DNA from: Prunella strophiata | Lineage: Eukaryota > Chordata > Aves > Passeriformes > Prunellidae | Length of the DNA: 64,000 bases | Assembly: GCA_036583965.1 (NCBI GenBank) | Contig: JAZBQD010000014.1 | Coordinates: 27,571,490-27,635,489 of the forward strand | Direction: 5' to 3' | In this document: positions 12,239 through 26,900 of the stretch, piece after piece | How positions within the stretch are numbered: the first letter of the stretch is position 1 | Layout: each line of letters opens with the position of its first letter | Notes under the pieces: generated by a model | What the model was told of the DNA's origin: nothing | What the model saw: only the letters and a program-made list of their open reading frames with translations | The model's database searches: none | Program-made: the position numbers and the translations under genes

Positions 12239-14505
12239 CCATATTAGCATGAGAGAAGGGAATGAAAAAAATTAAACATCCATAAGTTTAACATGAAGAA
12301 GATGCAGGATGTCCAACTCACTAGGATCTTAGGAGAGAAGATTATTCCCCCTGCCCAAAACATCTGCTTGAACATGATTTTTAGCTATGAACATGATCTC
12401 TCTGGCATGACTGCAACAGTTTTCAATTTGGAAGGGGGAACTGCTCATCCATCTGTCCTTTACTCCAAGAACATGAGATATTGTGAACATTTCTGTGGAA
12501 ATGATTGGATGGTCTACATGAAGCCACAGAGGCAGAAGAGAGATTACTCCAGAACTTCAGGTAGATGGCACCTGATGAGGCATAACAATTACAACAGCAG
12601 ATTATTCTCTTTAATAAGCAGGTCACCACAGCTTTTTTTCACAAAAAAGTTGAAACAAGCTTTATTTTAACATACAAATCAGATTGTGTACAAGGCAAAA
12701 CATACCTTTATAGAGATAGGCAGAGTGGGTCTCACACACCATGTGTAGCCACTTGCACTACAGTAATCCTGAGACATGGACAAAAGCCCTAAAAATCTTT
12801 TTAATCACTCTTGCTATAGTCACCTCCATTTGGGAATTAAAAACATTATACAGTTTGGGGTCAGGAAAACAAATTACCTATAAGCAAAATACCCAAGATA
12901 ATGGTCTAACTCCCTGCTGTCATCCAGGTACACCAGCAAGAGCACTTGAACAAATCAAAGATGGAAATATGCAAGGTTATTTCATTAACACTGAAAAGCA
13001 TACACAGAAGGATGCTAAGATATTTTTGCTACCTTCAACTTCTACTGTCTTCATGAACTGTGTGGTCTATGTGTCAAGCTTACATATCCTATAAACTTAA
13101 CAAAGAGTTCTCTACACTGTGTGTTAAGTTAGTAAAAAAACCCCAACTTTCTTTGCTTCCTTTCAATACAAAGTTATATGTGATATAGAAATATTTTTAA
13201 AAGCTTTTAAAAGCAGTAGAACTACAGACATTTAAAGTCATTTCCCTAGAATTAAAGGCTACTTGAACACCCTCATTTTGGTACAAAACTGTTTTTCATT
13301 AAATGACATCAAGAAAAAGGAAGTCTCTTTTTTTAAAAAAAGTAAGGAAACATTATAGACATGTTTGGAGTTTTTCTTTAGTTTTGTAACATAAAAATAA
13401 GTTACACTATATATTATGGCTTTCATTTATTTACCTACTCATTTAGTAGCAGAGCGTCATCGTCAATTTAAGCACTAGATGTTATAAATAATTAACCTGC
13501 AATGTTCTTCAGATTTTGCTTGAGTTTTGAATTTGTGAAAAGAAACAAGCAAATATTAGAGGGAAAACTAAGAAGCCTTCAGAAAAACTTAAATAGCAAG
13601 AAGCACCTGTAGAAGAAGTCTTTCAGAGAAATTTTTAATTCCATTTAAAATTTTCATTTGATTTTAAAGTAATTTAAAATTGAAGTTTTAATTTAATCTT
13701 CTTGGCAAAATAAAGGCTAAGCCAAATATCCCATGCACTTCAATAGTCAGGACTTCCTACTGAGCTTCATTTCAGAAATATTGACATACCAGTATGATAC
13801 TATTATGCTACTGAAGTAATGATCACTCTTTAATGGTTGTTAATAATACAAGATAATAGATTTGGTATGCAGCTATCTGAAAAAGGCCACAATAATGCTA
13901 AACCAACATGAATCAAAACTACAATACGACTGCTCAAAATCAAGTGTTGTTCACTACAAATGGAAGGGGAGGTTGGGCACAAAAGGTGCTTGAGTCAGAC
14001 TGAAAGGCTTCAATTACACATTGGTGTATTATTAATGGATATATTATTAATATACTTACATTTCGAAGACTAAAGTTGCATTCAAATCAGACAAGCTATG
14101 ACAACATTCAAATACATGTAAATAAAAAGAATTCTAGATTCATAGCCAAAGTAGTAACAAAAAAATCTCACTGTGCAGTTGATGCAGCATTTGCAACAAC
14201 AACGAATTTATGAATTCAATAAGAAAGACTGTGGCACCAAATTTGGGAATATTTTCAAGCTCTAGTTTTACTCAGGACAGAAGAGTTGCCAGCTGAATAA
14301 ACTTAACTGATTACTGTACTTTCCAGCTCTTTGTAAACAAGACTCCATGTTGTGCATAAAAGAGGAGCTTTCATTCCCCTTTTTCTTCAAGGAAAGTATC
14401 TGAAAGGCAAACTGTAGTGATTGCTTCTGACAGCAGTAGAATAAAAAACAGATAGAAAAGTAGGTATATATAAAAAAGTTCTTAGAGTAAAGCATCTGTC
14501 CTGGT
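12239..14505. other. Downstream flank or extended 3' UTR of NEDD1
   Basis: AT-rich, with minus-strand AATAAA at 13426 and 12661 that could end longer NEDD1 transcripts. A 125-codon plus frame (12293-12670) has no recognisable domain. Confidence 0.4.
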
Positions 14506-14511
14506 TTTATT
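14506..14511 (-). terminator. Candidate NEDD1 poly(A) signal (AATAAA)
   Basis: The first AATAAA on the minus strand after the NEDD1 stop, about 310 nt downstream. Further AATAAA hexamers lie at 13426-13431 and 12661-12666, so longer 3' UTRs are possible. Which is used cannot be told from sequence alone. Confidence 0.45.
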
Positions 14512-14819
14512 TTGTTTACAAAAAGGCACTTTACATATTGCTAAAACTCCAATATCGCACTTGTCTTGGAGTTTTTCTATTAGAAGGCTGCATTGCAAGG
14601 TGGTCAGCATGAGGATGCAAATGTTCTTTATACAGTGCCTATCTGCTACAAATGTTATAATTACACATAGTTTCTTATACCAGTTATTTAGAAGAATAGA
14701 TTCATGTTCAAAATAATAACAGGTCTTCAAACACTGCTTCAATGATGATAGATGATCTGTCAGAGCCAAGACACCACCTGTAGTGAGTTCGTGCTAATAA
14801 AATTAGCAATGTAAATCTT

Positions 14820-14924
14820 TCAGAAGTGAGTCCTCAGTCTTTTGTTTTCCTCTCGCAGTCTCTCAATTTCAGCTACTAAGCTTTCATTTACAGAGTATCT
14901 TTCAAGTAAAGCATGCATTTCATT
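14820..14924 (-). CDS. NEDD1: NEDD1 exon 15 (last coding exon, stop TGA)
   Basis: Residues 621-654, [20 protein letters not shown] followed by [14 protein letters not shown] and TGA at 14822-14820. The end is an amphipathic coiled coil. Acceptor TTTTCTGTAG. Confidence 0.96.
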   Translation of the reverse strand, partial: NEMHALLERYSVNESLVAEIERLREENKRLRTHF

Positions 14925-17900
14925 CTACAGAAAAGAAAAAAGTTTCAATCAGTAGTAATAAAGTTAATAATTCCAGTTTTATCCCATTGGCTTTCATATT
15001 TCTTTTAAAAATGAAATAACATAGATAATTCTGTTTTTAAAAAATTTTGATAAGAAAAGTAAGCTCTTCTCTTTTAAGCTGACATACAGTATTTTGATCA
15101 TTAATACATTAGTGAATATTTTATCAAAGGATATTTTGCAGTTCTTCAGGATGAGAATCTACTAATGCAGATTCCATTAAAATGCTCAGAACCCCGACAA
15201 GGTCTTTTTAATGCAGATCAAAAGAACAAAGATTCATAAAAAGGTGAAGCTAAAGAATACAGAACAGCACAGTATGCATACAGTATCTACAAGTGAAGCT
15301 TTCTATTTGAATTCCATCTATCTTCTCTTTGGCCCTTTCCGAAGGACAGCTGAATTTGTTTATAACTCTTGAAATATGGAATTCATACCTACTCAACCCC
15401 TAGATTCCCTTTATTAATCAAAGAAAAAACAATTTAACAGATTCCCATTCACACTTTCCCCCTCCTTCATGTGAAATCCTCCCTTTGTTTGTCTTAACAA
15501 AACAGATTTTCAGTTTTGAGAGATGGCATGCCTTAGTATTGAAAAACCAAAACTGAAAACTGAATACATTTCCCATCATGGTCCTTGTACTTACCAACTG
15601 CATATGGAATTGCTTGATCATCTCCACTTGTAAATTCACAATATCTCGATGGCATGCTTCTCTGGGGGAAGAATTGCAAAAGGAAGATGCTTAGACTTAC
15701 TTAGGAAGCAGTCTCTCCCATATCCTCAGCACCCAAAACACAGTTCCTCACCTTCACTCTCATCAAAACTCTATAAACCCTTAGACCACGAACCATAATC
15801 TTCTACAGCTTATTTTGAAATATTTTGTTATGATATTGATTTTTATAAGTACCATTTTTTCAGCACGTAAGAAGACACAGGACTTTTCAGTTTAGAACAC
15901 AAATATATACATGGTGATATCAAGAAGCTTTTTTCACTTGCAAGCCATAACTTCCTCTCATTTTTACCATTCAAAGCTAATTTTCAATCCGTTGATCATA
16001 TGCACCACAGAGAAAGATATTTATCTGTACTTTTAGATACACCTTTTCAGTACATGACTTTCAACACTCTTTTGTAAAAGGGCCCAAAACATCAACTGTG
16101 GTAAGTGATATGTTATTCTCAATACCATGGAATAATCCAGGTTATTCTACATAAAAAAAAGCAGTGGCAGTGTTGTCTGTGAAGTGGACATGAATTTGTT
16201 AATTTGTGGACAACCATTCCACACTACAAAAACCAGGCTAGAAAATAGCCTCTGATCATGACATTAATACAACTGTTCCAGGAGCTGAGGAAGAACAAGA
16301 ACAGCTCACACAAAAGCAGGCAAGCTGACAAGTTCTTCCTGAACAATGAAGCACAGTGCAGTTGTCTGGGACTGAGTACTGTGCTACAGGTACCACTGGC
16401 CTGACAAAGTAAGGTGTTTCTTAAGTGGACACATACAGTTCTTACTTCATTTTCCTTTCCTCAAACATACAGCAAACCCAAAGGCAATCTTCACTTTCTC
16501 TTTCCACAGATTATTGTGCTACAGAACTCCTGCTAGAGGCAATCTTCTTCGAGTGTATCAAGTATAGATACCAGCTAGCATCCTATAAATCCAAAGATGT
16601 AGGTTATCTCCCAAAGACAGGGAGATCAAGAAACAAACATCTTTTTGGAACCAAATGAATTATGTATTATTCCTGACCCTTTTCTGAAGGTTCATGGCTT
16701 TTTCAAAACCCCCTTTACCTGAAGAGGAATGAATTTCAAGCAAGGAAGATAAAAATCCTTTCCTCAGGTTCCAGCAAGCTTACAATAGTTCCCTTCCCTC
16801 TTACTGACCACAGTACTAACAATTCTTCATGATCAGTTTAAATGTATCTGCAACTTAAAATTGGGAAAAGAGCCAGCAGAGCCTTCCAGGCACTCCAGAA
16901 AGTATAGGTCAGAGGAGAAACAATATTTAAGCCTCCAGATCTCAGGTACTGGAAGTGAAAGACTGGCAAGCATAACTTCTAACTCTGGGGTGCCTGAACA
17001 TAGATTTTCAAGAAAACACATCTGCAATACATAGACAGCACTTTAAGTTACACCAATTACAGGTGTTCATCAGATGTGTGTTTATTGCCAAAAAATCCCA
17101 AGGGAGTTTTACCATACTACATTTATGTGAAGATATTAAATAACATTCAATGTATTTTTTCTGTTGGCAGATACAGAACAGCCTTTGTACACAGACCTAC
17201 TAAGCTAGTTTTGCTTTGCTTTTTGTCATCAAGACAGCAGCAGTTCCTCTGCCCTGCAATTCTTCATCATCTCCATTCAACCTGCTTCATCTCAAACATG
17301 GGCTGGGAAGTGATGTCCTAGGTATGATTCTCTTAACTTCTTCACCTTCTTCAAACTCCACTCTAATAGAACCGTGCTAATTTGACTTCTTTCAAGACAA
17401 CTGGAATGTTGGTTAGATATCCACAAATTAAGCTGACACCGACCATCCCTACAGCACAGATGTTATTTTGATGCAAAGCTCCACCAGCAGAAACACACAC
17501 ACAGTTGTACCTTACACATGCCAATATAACAACAATCAAAGCCAACACAAGTCAACTGGCTATGTCAAATTCTCCTCACTGTCAACTTCAAATTTCTCCT
17601 GCTGGGATAGGGAGATGAGCAAGCAGGAAAAGAAATAAGTGCAAGGCTTCAGAAAAAGAGTAGAGACCTTGCTATGCAGACTAAATTTAACAAAGTCATA
17701 CTACCAACAGCCCTCAGAGGCATCAGTCTAATTAGTCATCAGAGCTATTAAAAACTAAGCTTTCATACCTAGTTTTTCAAAAATAGGGCTATAAATGGTA
17801 TAATTTTCTAATCCAAAGAGAAATTTGTTTGAGCAGATACTGAAACACCTCATTAAGAAAACATGTCATTGAAAACAAAACACTCTGCAGGAACACCAGT

Positions 17901-20900
17901 ACCTGAAGTCATCCATTGTTTCTTGTATCATATTCTGAATGAAGTTTATTTGAATTGCTGTCAGAGGCGCATTCGGTCTGCTACTCCCAATGGTTTCTAC
18001 TATTTTTTCTGACAATGAACTTGCAACTCCAGCAGTGACAGGTGATGTTATCTTTGAACCTTTACAATTGAAAATAAAATACTAAGAACCCTCAAGACAA
18101 AAACCATTCATATACTGTATTACATGGATACTTTTTAAAAACAATTATTTATTTAATTAATTTTACCTCAAATATTGCTTAGTAAAATCAACAAATCAGG
18201 TTTAGAATGAGTCTTTTCAGAGGCAACTAAAAACATTTTAGGAGAGCTGGCTTGATTTAAAGGACCGAGATTCAAGTCCATTTTATCAGATTTCACATCA
18301 GTTTACAACCAACCACACCTACAACTGGGCCAAAATTATCAACTTACTTGTTGAGGTAGTACCATTTATTGGTAGATCATATGCAGGATGGGCCTGAATA
18401 TTCTTCATGAGTTTCTCATTTACATCAGGAGTAGATGATGGTGGAGAAGGTTCTATGCTTGATAAGCTTGATTTTGAAACCTGACAACAGAAATAATTTT
18501 TATTTTAAAGATTAAATCTACTTGTCACAATTGTCTAATTGCACTTGAAGACTAAGTTTTCCGAAATGCACCTTCAAACATCTGCTCAGAAATACATGCT
18601 TTTCATTTCCTAGCAAGATAACTCAAAATCGGATTGCTGAAACATGCCAAATTGCCTCAAGTGGCACAAAGAAGCAAGTGCAAAAGTAAGGGCCTCTTAA
18701 TTTTCACATCAAAAATGTTGTGACTAAGTTGGATCACTCCTAGCAAACTCAGACTTCTCAAGAGCAATACCAAAGTAGCTAAGCTCTGTGCAGAGGCTTA
18801 TCAAAGATATCTCAAGAAAAAGAGGGAGACAGAGAACAAGGAAAGAAGAGAGTGGAATTGACCTGACAAACAACAATCGATCATACTGGTGCAACCATCT
18901 AGTGATCCTTCTTGATTTTCTAGAAAAATCAAAATACTCCTCAGGCTACCTGTTTTGTTTCATGGAAACTTATGTAACCTGATTTTACTTAAGACAAACA
19001 TACATTTATCTTCCATTGCTGAGGGCCAGTTCATCTAAATCACACAAGGTTTTACAGATTTGTGTTAAGTGTGTGAACAGAGTTGCAAACTAAAATCAGA
19101 TTGGGCTTTATTCAGTATTCTTTTCTTCAAGCAGTAAAATTCTGTCAAGATTCTAAAAAGACCACTCATAACAAGAATACCTGCTTTAAGATGTCTTTAG
19201 ATTCTTGTTTTCCAAGACTTATTTTCTTAGAGTCAGTCTCTGGATGTTCCTCTTCTTCTTTAATTGGAGATCCCACAAGTGCATGTAATGGGCTAGACTG
19301 TGTCCCGTGTGCACTACTGCCCACTAGGTTTCTTTTTACTGGAAAGGCAATGGTCGGCTGTGGGAGAAAATCCAAACCCAATAGGAAGGACTGGATATCC
19401 AAGCCTAAAATGAAAAGGGCAAGATGAAACACACAGGTCAATAAACACACACACCACATCTATCACACAGTTAAAATGCCTGCACACTCATACAAAACCT
19501 GACTGACAAAAGAAATCACCAGAAAATGTACTCCACAAAAAACTACATCCTTCCATCCAACTTATGGTGCCCCCATCCTTATAAAATAATAAAACATGAA
19601 AAGCTTCTGTATATCACTATAAACTGTATAAAGGAAAAAACCCAGTCACTTTAGGACCATACTCTTGACTTCCTGTTGTCATGTTGTGTCCCTCAATGTG
19701 TCAGACAATTCCCAGAAAAGTTGTTTCAATGTCTGCTTTCGTCATTTGTTTTCTTTCAATGATATGACAAAATCAGCATGTGAGAACTAGCACAGACCTC
19801 CAAAGACCTATCACTGGCATATGCTTACCATTTCCTTGAGGATCTTCAGTCACTTTATTTGCAATAATATCTACAAAACAGCAGAACACAGACAAATGAA
19901 GTGTTTATTTGTATCACTGCATCAAGTTCATAATCAAAGACAAAATATCAAGTAGGTACAGCAGTCAGTAAGTCACAAGTGACATTCTGTCACACTACAT
20001 TCAGAGGAACTGATGCTTTACAAATCCCAGTATTAGTAACTCACCATCTCTGACTGGAGAAAACACATCTCCTAAACTACTTCGACCCAAATCATCAGAA
20101 TTACTTAATTCAGCACTTTTCCCATGATCTGCTTCTTTAGATGGAATGACATCCAAGCTGGAACTATGGGGAAAACCTTCAAAATGCAAAATCATTCCAT
20201 TAGTAATTGACCTTTTCCAAAAATAACATACATTATGGCTAAACAATCTCACATCAAGCATGATATTTGGGAAGTCCAGTGAGCACTTCAGAACCGTCTG
20301 CAGATGCCAGTTAGAGGGTCAATCCTTAACTTCCTCATTTGGGCTGTCAACAAAGGTGTCTGCAACTAAAAGCTCAGGAGAAGGGTTGTAAAACTGGAGA
20401 ACCCACCCATGCTCAGAGAAATCTATATGACGGGTGCAGCAATTTTATGGTGGATGAGGTGAAGTGAAACTAGAGACTGGACCTTCTGCTAATAAGGCAA
20501 CCATATTCAGATGATAAAAATTTAAATTTGTTCTGCAAGTAGAAAAATTTGCTGTACTGGGGCCATTAAGCATTCCAAGGGAAATTACATTAAACACCTT
20601 TTTTAAAGCTTACCTAATGTTAGTATATTCTCTGCTTATTTCTAATATTAGAAAATCAACTTATATATTCTAATATTAAAAAATCAAATTGAAGTTACAT
20701 TTGCAGGCAAAAAAGAAAAACCCAACCAAACTCATTCCCAGACCTTTCTTCACTCTACCCTCAAGCCCCTTTCCTGACCCAGTCCAAGGGGGAAAAAGCT
20801 TTTTATATGCATGGCACCAAGGAGAGTAGTTAGAAGAATGGAAGCGTATCTTAAGTCCAAAAAAATCGCCAGTAGTTATTCAAACTACAATTTTTAGAAA

Positions 20901-23900
20901 GGGAATTGAACTGCTCAGACAACCACCAAAATAACTTTTGTAATTTCACAAAATGTTCATTAAACCTATAAGTACTTCTCTAGGTGGGATTACTTGTTGA
21001 AGTGATCCAAATATGACTGCGTGCGTGACTGCAATTAATCATGTCCAAGTATTTACATTAAGTGGAACTTGAGTCATGTTTACAATTTCACATTTAAATG
21101 TATGAATATACTACATTTTTCACTCCTTCAGATGTGTCAGTTGTGACACCAACATAGGACTTGCACTTGCTAGTTAAGTAAATACTTGGTCAACTGATCA
21201 GATGTGCAGTATCAACCTGTGTGTCAGAATTTCGAGGATATATATGGAAAAAGCCTAACGTAAAATTGGGCCAAAATATCTTGAGCACTTTTACTCATCC
21301 CCAGAAATACAAATGTAGTAAGGTACTTAAAGCAGAGAACAGTTGGTAAATGGGAGTTTATGGGAAACCACCTCAAAGTACATCCAAGTTTCTCATCACA
21401 TTCCAACTTCATTTATACTTCTATACCTTAAAAATACCTGTAACAAAAAGCCTCAATTTTGTTTAAATATGCTATCAGATTACTTTATTGAATGCCCCTC
21501 ATTTCTGCAAAGATAAATCCCGTGAACGGTTCTAGAAAAAATTCCAGACAACAAATGAAATTTGTGGTACCTTATCCATTCCCATTTTTGACCTTAAAGA
21601 CCATTATCTTCTACAGTATGCAGAGGTTTTTACTTTTAAATTGAACACTCAGATTAAGGAAAATTGTTTTGCTCGGTAAGCCTTTACTTTCTTAAAATAT
21701 TTATTAATTATGCATGGTCCTCTTTAAGGGGTAACAGCCATTACATCTTCAAATAAAGATAATAAATCATATGTTTTAACCAAAATAAAATTTTCCACAC
21801 CATTCAGTGATGTTGATTAGCAATATTTCTTGCATACACAGGAAACATTCTACTTCACCTCATACTTCACTGCATACCCAAGGGAGGTCATTAATACACA
21901 TCCCTATGGATTGCAGTGGCTTATTGCCTAATTACTGTTACTAAATGTATTTCTCCTTATTTTAAAAAGGAGGGGGAAAGTGCTGTTACATTAAAATGGA
22001 TTGAGGATTTTTTTCAAAGAATCAAACTAACAGTGTTACTGATTTGATATTTTCAGAACTCTTGAATTAAATAAAATTTTAAGAGTACATTTCACACAGT
22101 GACAGTTTTGGAATGCTCAGAATTCTTACAAAGAACTTGTTAATTTCAGAGACATAGATAGCAAGTACAGTTATACAACTAATCATACTTGTAACTATAT
22201 TTAACATCTTTCCTACCATGTGATACTGGAATCATGCCTCTCACAAAAATACAGTTCAGTTGTCACTTGGGTTTTTGGACTAGGTTGCTTTTTTTCCCTG
22301 TGTTTTCCTAGGCTGGTTGTTTTTTTTCTTTGGGTGAGGTCTGCTACTCCTATTCATTACAAGAATTACAAATCTTTAGCTCTGCATTCCATGCAAAAAC
22401 TACATTACGTACATAATTTGCAAGAAGTCAGAATGCAAGAGGTAGTCCCACAGTATCACCACAATTTTAAGACTTCGTGTTTCTTAAGCTTAGAGTAGGA
22501 TCCAATTTACCTCCTACAGTCTCATAGCATGTGTTACACAGTGGGGAGGGAAAAGAAGTATCTGTATGTGCAGATACATACACACAGTACTTCCTAACAA
22601 ATGCTCTTCCCTCAGTGGAATTTTTATACTGTAATGGTCAAGATATGAAACACAGGCTTCCATCTTCCCCATTATGCCAACTATTGTAAGAGTAGAAACA
22701 CAACATTACCTGTTTTCTCCTGAAAAATCTCTCCTCCCTTATTCTCATTTGTCAATGTAAGATGAGAGGAAATTGTTGCTGATGCTTGAGAGGCAATGTT
22801 TTTGATGCCAGTATTTTGAATTCCTCCAAGATTACTACCAGCTTTGACTTCTACTCTTTTGGACACAGGTTTATTTGAAGAACCTGTTATGTTAGACTGA
22901 AGAAAAAATAGAACCAATTACAAGAAGTTATTATTCCTTCAGCCAGAAGTAAAAATACAAGACAATATACTTTCCTTTTTAAAAACAGTAAAAAAAAAAT
23001 CAGTTCAAGTTGCAAAGGTTGCCTAGGAGATATGCCTTTATAAATATAAAAAAAAGGCATCTTCACATAACTTCCCAAAGAGCATGGGAAACATCTGTGT
23101 GGACCTCCACAAGAATAGCAACAACAAGCAGTGGAGTGACCTTCCACTGACTCAATTTTGATCCCAAGTTTAGATATAGCAGAAAAAAGAGATTACAGTA
23201 TTAGGGATTCCAAATTTTACAGGAATAGTTAACCACTAGCAGCAAGTGTGCTAGAGGAGAAGGAAAGTCTCTGAGCGGTAAAGAATCCATTTCAAAGGTT
23301 CTCTCAGTGTCCACTACATGGAAGCACCGGGTTTCTCCATACAATAGAGCATAATTAAGTCTTAATTAAGAGGAAGAACCTCTTAAGTTGTCTCTATTAT
23401 TTAATTAACTTCTACACTGTTTATATGTGCTAGCAAAAGTCCATATATAGGACATACAAAATATCTTCAGATCAGCAGGCCTGTGTCTTCTCCTTAAGCA
23501 GAAGGGCCATTACAGACCTTTCTACTACTGCCTACAAATAACCAGAGGTGCCATAAACTGATCTGCAAAGGCAGCATATCCACAAGACTGCAAGTTCCAC
23601 TCACTTCTACACTGAGGCCAGGAGTGGGGGGAATTCTACATTAACAATGCCTAAAACAGCAGTTAAGACTAAACAGCTTATAATTCCTATGTTGGTATGA
23701 TCTCATTTTGTTGGCACCTGTAATGCCTAGAAAGTGAATGCTAAACTTTTTTCAGAACTTAAACTTATGCTTTGCTTTCATTAATCTGCATGCTGAACAA
23801 TAAAAGTACCTTGGAAAAAGTGCTGCTGAACTGAAGACGTATGCATTTCACACAGCCTTTGTGAGCAGTTACTGTTTTCACTGGTGATGTCAGTTGTCTT

Positions 23901-26900
23901 AAGTCATACTGGCAGATCTTTCCCCGGGAACATCCTACAGCCAAAGTAGTACCATCAGGCATGAAGTCTACTGTGGTCAGAGGAAAATCAGCTACAACTG
24001 TTTTCAGTAACCTTCAAGTATGAGAAAGGAGAGGATGAATCTTTTAGAATTCACGAGCTGGACTTTTCAACACAGACTATCTAAAAGAAATATATATATA
24101 TAAGCTTTCATAATTCAGCTACAAGTCAGTAGTTCAACTTCTCCAGTACCAAGTAAATTCAGTGAACTATTTTAAGAAACAATGGATTAGGCTTACACTA
24201 AGTATTCATTGCTTAACAAGGAAAAAACTGCATATGCCCCAAAAGACTTCATGAGGACAGGATCACATTTTCTTAAAAGCAAACACCAACATTATTTACT
24301 GGTATCATCATTTGCAGCAGCAATCATACTACATACATCCTCTCATCCTCTAGCTTGCCAAGCCTATCATCTCTACTCCTCCCACAGCTCTAGGAAAAAC
24401 TTCAGGTCTCAGTTTGCATTCTTCTACTGCATCATTCCAAAATGCCAACAGACTCCTGCTGCTAGGAGGAGCTAGAGTAAAAGCACTATTCACACTAAAA
24501 CCAATGTCCCAGAAAACCACTTGCCATCCCATCCTCTCACTACAAAGTCTCACCACCTATTTCCCATCCTTCCTGCTTTTTCATACAACATTCTCCCCTA
24601 TCTAAGCAGTTCTGTGCAGCACAGTTACATCTTTTATCTTAACTAGAAAAGCAGGCAAACTAAGCTCAGGTGGCTGGCACAGGCAGTACTGCCCCTCACA
24701 GAAATAACTGCTCTCTATCAACAGGAAAAGCCCATACACAAGCACTGGAGAACATCACCCATAAACTGGACTTCAATTAGTTCCCACATGCCTTGGGGTC
24801 TTTCAACTGTTTGTTTGTTAACTTAGAAAGCAAAACGGACTATGGGACAGGTTCTCCAGTAGCAATATGCCAACCATTTCAGCCATTCTGCATGGGGGCT
24901 GAATGAAATAATTCATGTCATAATTAGGCATGTTTTTTCAGTTTATAAAACCCAAATAAACAATCTTCTAAAATCAAAAAGTCTTTCATATACTCACTTT
25001 TTACCTAAAGTGTCATAGAAAATAATTCTTTTATCCAAACCTACAGTTACAAACAGCAGGTCATTGACTGAAGAAAAGCAGATTTCTGAGGCTGGTGCTT
25101 TATGAGTATTTTCAAAATTATGATATGGGTTCTGGCTATTTACATCCCAGAGAGTTACATTTCCACTGTCAGAAACAGTGCCCAGCAAGGATTTCTTAAA
25201 GGATGAATATTTCAAGTGTCGAATAGGCTGTAAAACACACATAAAAATTAATTTTAATACCAATACTAAATATGACATTAAATTATTTTCTAAAGACATA
25301 AACAGATTAGGAATACAAACTTAAAGTAGTCTACAAAGGCTTCCAACTCTGAAATATAAATAGTAAAACCAGAAAAAATAATTTTGCATTAAAATGCCAT
25401 TTTTGCTATTGGGGATGAGACTTTCTTTTTTGACTATTATGGGGTACCATATGAGCTGATCAGCAAAATTAAGAAGAAAAGTTAAACTTCCAGAAAAGTT
25501 CCTCAGATTTTCAGCCTTCATACAAAAAATCCCCACAACACATCTAAAATTAAAGGAGTGAAAAGGTACATTAGTTCACCAACTAGCCTTCTGCCAAGAA
25601 TGTTAAACTTAATTCCCCTTCACTGACTTGAGATACTTGGATATCAGCCAATTTCATAAGACATACCAACTCCAGTTAAGCAAGTATGTAGGTCCTGCAG
25701 AACCTTCAACCTGTGGGCTAAGACCACGTGCATGGTTTATCACACCCAGCCTTGCTATAGCAGAACCAGGAACTTAACTTGCCCCTCAGAAAAGATATTT
25801 TGTTTCCACCACACTGCTTCAGAGGATGTTTCAGAAGCTCACTCCTCTAATACTACAGTACTCAATTTCCTGATTAATTTTACTTATAACCCAGCTGTAC
25901 CTATTCCCTCCTGGGACCATAATGCCCTTACACTTAAACAGTTTCCTAACTCCCCAGCGCTGCTATCCTGTTTTGAAGAACAGCAAGCTCACCCTCCTTC
26001 AAGCTCTATTTTGTGATTAAAAAAATTGAGAGTCCCCCAGGACTGTTATTTCAGTACCATCAGTCCTTTTGCAACTCTCCCAGTATGAATCTTTCTTGAA
26101 TATGGACAACTCAAATCTTTTATGATCTTCAAAATATTCTGCTCTTTCTTGAGTCTGTTTTAGTCATTGTCATTTTATATTAAGAAATTCAACTCCTTTC
26201 CCTTGGGAATTTTGAAATCCTACTCTAATAAGAGCCTTAGTTGTCCCCTAAATCTGATATCTTGATTTCTACTCTGACACAGTTATTCCTGTGTCTATAG
26301 TTTCAATCATTTTTTGATACTGACACAATCCTCTCTTATGGGCAAATGCCTTCCCACCGGGTTTCATCACAGCTCTACCTAGAATGACATAATTGTTAAG
26401 GCTGGAAAAGACCTCAAAGACCATCAAGCCCAAGTCTTACCCCACCACTGCCATGTTCACCACTAAACCATATCCCTAAATGCTATGTGTTTTTTGAATG
26501 CTTTCAGGAATAATGATTCCATGCTTTCCTGGGCAGCCTGTTTCAATGCCTCGCTACCCTTTCAGAGAAGAATTTTGTCCTAATATCCAATCTAAACTGG
26601 TGCAACTTGAGGCCATTTTCTCTTCTCCTATTGCTTGTTACCTGTGAGAAGAGACCAATCCCCACCTTGCTAGTACCTATCTTTCAGGTGGTTGTAGAGA
26701 GCAATAAGGTCCCCTTGTGACTCCTTTTCTCCAGGCTGAACCCCAACCCCCTCAGCTGCTCCTCACACGACCTGTGCTCCAGACCCTTCCCCAGTTTTGC
26801 TGACCTTACTTCCACTATCATAAGCACTACTGAAAATATTAAACAAGACAAATAATGAAAGAAAATATTTGTTTGATTTATCAAGATAATGAGCTTCTTA

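Noticed and set aside
12293..12670. 125-codon plus-strand frame
   Set aside because: No domain, no splice context, in AT-rich flank. Likely chance.
20161..20166. Alternative acceptor CCCCATAG inside NEDD1 exon 9
   Set aside because: It has a better pyrimidine tract, but it would shift the frame. The acceptor before GFPHS matches mammalian GLPRS.
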